From: Candidatus Kuenenbacteria bacterium GW2011_GWA2_42_15
Lineage (GTDB): Bacteria; Patescibacteriota; Patescibacteriia; UBA2196; GWA2-42-15
NCBI GenBank assembly: GCA_000998185.1
Contig: LCCW01000042.1
Location: 1-8,203, forward strand
Length of the DNA stretch: 8,203 bases
Direction: 5' to 3'
A model generated the notes under the pieces. That model saw only the letters and a list, made by a program, of their open reading frames with translations. It did no database searches and was not told the DNA's origin. Position 1 is the first letter of the stretch. Each line of letters begins with the position of its first letter. The position numbers and the translations under genes are program-made. Positions 6,755-8,203 of the stretch are shown here, one piece after another.

Positions 6755-6769
6755 ATTAATTATTAAGTT

Positions 6770-6793
6770 ATAGGCATGATAAGGAATGCCTAT
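6770..6793 (+). promoter_or_regulatory. 8-bp leader hairpin directly before a strong Shine-Dalgarno
   Basis: ATAGGCAT (6770-6777) pairs perfectly with ATGCCTAT (6786-6793) across the 8-base loop GATAAGGA. The stem ends two bases before the Shine-Dalgarno AAAGGAGA (6795-6802) of the gene at 6807. The right arm also contains an in-frame ATG at 6786 that would be hidden in the stem, which supports 6807 as the start. It could protect the mRNA 5' end or act as a protein-binding site; neither is shown. Confidence 0.5.
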
Positions 6794-6806
6794 CAAAGGA
6801 GATTTT

Positions 6807-7376
6807 ATGGCTATGGATTTTGCCCCGGAAATCAAACCTGATATGGGTTTAGACATGCCCGAGAGTTACAAATCGGGCAGAGACGATAAAAACTCTTGCG
6901 TGTGCAAAAACAACAAGGCGGTCAAAACCTTTATTGTCGCGCTAGTGGTCATCGTTGTTTTGCTGGCTGTCGGCTACTATGTTGACCGCTATACCAGTGT
7001 TAGTCTCTTTGGCAATCAAAAATCTGCCGGTTCGGCTCTGATGTCTTACAATAAAGACAGCTACTACGCGGTATTTTTTAGCAATGGCCAGGTGTATTTT
7101 GGTAAAATTACCAGCACAGACAGTAACTATACCACCCTAGAAGACATCTATTATCTGCAAGTTTCCAATCCGTTGCAACAGGTCCCGCCGCCAGGCGGCA
7201 CGCAGCAGCAACAGTTGTCCTTGGTCAAGCTTGGCAATGAGCTGCATGGACCAAAAGACTTTATGCAAGTCAACAACGCTCATGTAATCTTTGTTGAAGA
7301 ACTCAAGAGCGACAGCAAAGTAGTGGAAGCGATCACTGCTTATAAATCAGGCGCTACCAATCAGCCCGCTCAATAA
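6807..7376 (+). CDS. Conserved single-pass membrane protein of unknown function
   Basis: I cannot assign a function. From the ATG at 6807 it has 189 residues: a polar cytoplasmic N-terminus (1-39) with a CVC pair at 31-33, one membrane helix at about 41-58 (TFIVALVVIVVLLAVGYY), then an extracytoplasmic domain at about 83-180. That domain includes DSYYAVFFSNGQVYFGKI (84-101), a Pro/Gln-rich loop at about 122-137, and VKLGNELHGPKDFMQVN (140-156). I associate this YYAVF-NGQVYFGK...VKLGNELHGP pattern with a family common in Parcubacteria genomes (memory, not checked). The start at 6807 is chosen over the ATG at 6786 because AAAGGAGA lies 4 bases upstream and the 6786 ATG is inside a hairpin. It is the only gene here with a strong Shine-Dalgarno, suggesting high translation. 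It stands alone between greA and a strong terminator. Confidence 0.88.
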   Translation: MAMDFAPEIKPDMGLDMPESYKSGRDDKNSCVCKNNKAVKTFIVALVVIVVLLAVGYYVDRYTSVSLFGNQKSAGSALMSYNKDSYYAVFFSNGQVYFGKITSTDSNYTTLEDIYYLQVSNPLQQVPPPGGTQQQQLSLVKLGNELHGPKDFMQVNNAHVIFVEELKSDSKVVEAITAYKSGATNQPAQ

Positions 7377-7390
7377 AAAGTAGATTTGTT

Positions 7391-7428
7391 TTACAAAAAG
7401 GCCGCTTTTGTAAGCGGCCTTTTTGTAA
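7391..7428. terminator. Strong bidirectional intrinsic terminator
   Basis: A perfect 17-bp stem (7391-7407 with 7412-7428) closes over a 4-base loop, with core AAGGCCGCTT paired to AAGCGGCCTT. It is flanked by an A5 run on the left arm and a T5 run on the right, so it can terminate transcription from either side. It lies 15 bases after the stop of the gene at 6807 and separates it from the small RNA promoter. Confidence 0.92.
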
Positions 7429-7444
7429 CCGAGTTTTTTTGCCA

Positions 7445-7473
7445 TTGACAGATATTGTTTTTAGTGCTACAAT
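7445..7473 (+). promoter_or_regulatory. Consensus promoter of the small RNA
   Basis: TTGACA (7445-7450), a 17-base spacer and TACAAT (7468-7473) make a near-perfect housekeeping promoter, with expected start around 7480. No protein-coding frame of useful length follows on this strand, and the transcript leads directly into the long helix at 7496-7626. Confidence 0.8.
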
Positions 7474-7479
7474 GGTTTA

Positions 7480-7661
7480 ATAATTTTGAAAAATATTTTG
7501 CTCATATTTCCTTCAACAGTGGCGAAAGTGAAGACACCCCTCCTTGTCAGACCGAGTAGCCGTAAGTCCAGGATAGCTGGGTTTTCCCATGATATTCTGG
7601 CACTGTTGGGGGTAATATGAGCAAAAGAATCCCGCTCTGATGAATATTAGGGCGGGGTTTT
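7480..7661 (+). ncRNA. Structured small RNA of unrecognised family (~180 nt)
   Basis: A complete non-coding transcription unit: promoter at 7445-7473, structured body at 7496-7626 and terminator at 7628-7661. The body is closed by a long helix in which 7496-7521 pairs with 7601-7626 at 25 of 26 positions. The single mismatch is T7509/T7613, and the two non-Watson-Crick pairs (T7512, T7513 with G7610, G7609) are G-U wobbles, which suggests selection on RNA pairing. The 79-base interior has small hairpins: GACA/TGTC (7533-7536 with 7545-7548) with loop CCCCTCCT, CCAG/CTGG (7568-7571 with 7577-7580), or alternatively TGGG-TTTT-CCCA (7578-7589). The 5'-to-3' closing helix and length recall 6S RNA, which blocks RNA polymerase, but I cannot see a convincing 6S central bubble. 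It lacks the SRP GGAA apex and RNase P or tmRNA signatures. The start and the family are inferred; the unit itself is well supported. Confidence 0.75.
7628..7661 (+). terminator. Intrinsic terminator of the small RNA
   Basis: AATCCCGCTC (7628-7637) pairs with GGGCGGGGTT (7650-7659) through ten pairs, including two G-U pairs, over a 12-base loop, with the T-run at 7658-7661. It starts one base after the closing helix of the small RNA ends. The T-run is short (four), but the stem is G-C-rich. Confidence 0.8.
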
Positions 7662-7666
7662 AAAAT

Positions 7667-7699
7667 AAAAAAAAGCCAGGTCCTCCATGTCCCTGGCTT
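7667..7699 (-). terminator. Minus-strand terminator facing the small RNA
   Basis: AAGCCAGG (7673-7680) pairs perfectly with CCTGGCTT (7692-7699) over an 11-base loop. Read on the minus strand the stem is followed by a run of eight T (complement of A7667-7674), so it ends transcripts coming from the transposase side. It stands back to back with the small RNA terminator, insulating the two units. Between it and the transposase stop (7700-7792) I see only weak short repeats and no gene. Confidence 0.8.
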
Positions 7700-8203
7700 G
7701 TCGTTCTATACCTTGAATTACGAAACTCCCCTTAAACAAAAAATCAGCTAGCAATCAAAAACCAGCTGAATCTTGGCAGCTTCAGAAATCAATCAGTTAA
7801 ATATGGAGAACATTTTCAATGTTCTAAAGTTAAGTTCAATCCTCATCCGTTGAGAATAGAGATAAACGTCAGTTAAGGTCGCCAATTTCTTCATATTGGC
7901 CCGTGGTTTAACCAAGAGGATCCGTTTGCCTTCCTGGTAAAACTCCTCACCCAGTTCTTTCTTGATATAGCCGGCATCAGCCACAAACATACCGTCCAGT
8001 CCTTTAGCCAAATCAATCACCACCTCGCGATCGTCAATATTGCCGGCCGTAAATTTAATGGCCAATACCTTGCCCTCTAGATCAGCGATCAAATGCATTT
8101 TCAGCCCGTAAAACCAGCCCTTGCCAGTCTTGCTCCAGCGAGCGAACTGTCGCATGACCTTATGGAATTTGGCTTTTCTGTTTTGGCAGACTGGAATATC
8201 AGT
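7700..8203 (-). mobile_element. 3' part of an IS982-family insertion sequence, boundaries not resolved
   Basis: The transposase frame at 7793-8203 runs off the window, so most of the element lies to the right. The near end must fall between the transposase stop and the small RNA unit, that is within about 7662-7792. No terminal inverted repeat or target duplication can be identified without the other end. The hairpin at 7673-7699 may belong to the element or to the host flank. Confidence 0.6.
7793..8203 (-). CDS. IS982-family DDE transposase, partial and probably C-terminally truncated
   Basis: The frame is open from the right window edge to a TGA at 7793-7795, giving 136 visible residues. 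It begins DIPVCQNRKAKFHKV, then GKGWFYGLKMHLI, TAGNIDDREVV, ADAGYIKKEL, and RMRIELNFRTLK. This order matches IS982 transposases (PVC-N-R...HK, GWF-G-K-HL, GN-DDR, GD-GYI-KKL, R-IE...LK). The second catalytic Asp is in VADAGY and the Glu in RIEL; the first Asp should be at or just beyond the window edge. Only 13 residues follow the catalytic-Glu motif (TGA after MFSIFN), whereas the family normally has about 30-45 more, so the C-terminus looks cut or frameshifted. I found no continuation in the two other frames. An ATG at 8153-8155 is internal and not the true start. The element's terminal inverted repeats were not located. Confidence 0.88.
   Translation of the reverse strand, partial: TDIPVCQNRKAKFHKVMRQFARWSKTGKGWFYGLKMHLIADLEGKVLAIKFTAGNIDDREVVIDLAKGLDGMFVADAGYIKKELGEEFYQEGKRILLVKPRANMKKLATLTDVYLYSQRMRIELNFRTLKMFSIFN

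Noticed and set aside
7533..7600. SRP (4.5S) RNA, suggested by GTCAG followed by AGC.
   Set aside because: There is no GGAA apical loop or symmetric SRP loop, so the similarity is only a few bases.
7496..7626. The 131-bp segment with 26-base inverted ends could be a MITE-like mobile element.
   Set aside because: No target-site duplication flanks it, and two of the three arm differences are ones that keep G-U pairing in RNA. The promoter and terminator also frame it as a transcription unit.
7617..7640. Mini-ORF MSKRIPL after a GGGGG stretch, possible leader peptide.
   Set aside because: The ATG and the G-run are both inside the long RNA helix, and the codons overlap the terminator stem. Most likely chance.
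7637..7643. CTGATGA resembles the hammerhead ribozyme core.
   Set aside because: No matching GAAA and stem II follow, and the permuted GAAA at 7525-7528 does not pair as required. The motif sits at the 3' base of the terminator stem and in its loop.

Overview
The window looks like a chromosomal segment of a Candidate Phyla Radiation bacterium (Patescibacteria, most likely a Parcubacteria-type lineage). This is an inference from three things: the order rseP-proS-mreB-mreC-mreD-mrdA, the near absence of Shine-Dalgarno sequences in that cluster, and a small one-pass membrane protein (6807-7376) of a kind I associate with these genomes. TGA is used as a stop (mrdA and others), so this is the standard bacterial code and not the TGA=Gly code of Gracilibacteria/Absconditabacteria.

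Layout, left to right. 1-165 is the 3' end of an RseP-type site-2 protease gene. 203-1693 is prolyl-tRNA synthetase of the archaeal/eukaryote-like architecture, about 35% GC by hand count over part of the gene. It runs at about 1573 into the last ~70 codons of a different, bacterial-type prolyl-tRNA synthetase in another frame (1573-1782, about 46% GC). That remnant overlaps the mreB start by ATGA. The simplest reading is that a foreign proS replaced the native one in place and left the native 3' end behind. The junction sits on an in-frame A AAA AAG heptamer, where a -1 slip would fuse the two reading frames.

1779-6130 is the cell-shape and wall-elongation cluster: MreB filament, MreC scaffold, MreD membrane protein and the PBP2 transpeptidase MrdA. 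It is tightly spaced with no internal promoter or terminator that I can see. No rodA follows. 6144-6690 is a separate unit, greA, with a near-consensus promoter that carries a 15-bp palindrome. 6807-7376 is a one-pass membrane protein of unknown function with the only strong Shine-Dalgarno in the window. It is preceded by two hairpins and closed by a strong bidirectional terminator.

7445-7661 has no protein gene but holds a well-supported independent small RNA unit: a consensus promoter, a 26-position nearly continuous closing helix, a hairpin whose loop shows an anti-Shine-Dalgarno-like CCUCCU, and an intrinsic terminator. I do not recognise the RNA family. 7667-8203 is the 3' end of an IS982-family transposase on the minus strand, running off the window, with its own terminator facing the small RNA.

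The two parts most worth attention are the chimeric proS locus and the unassigned small RNA.
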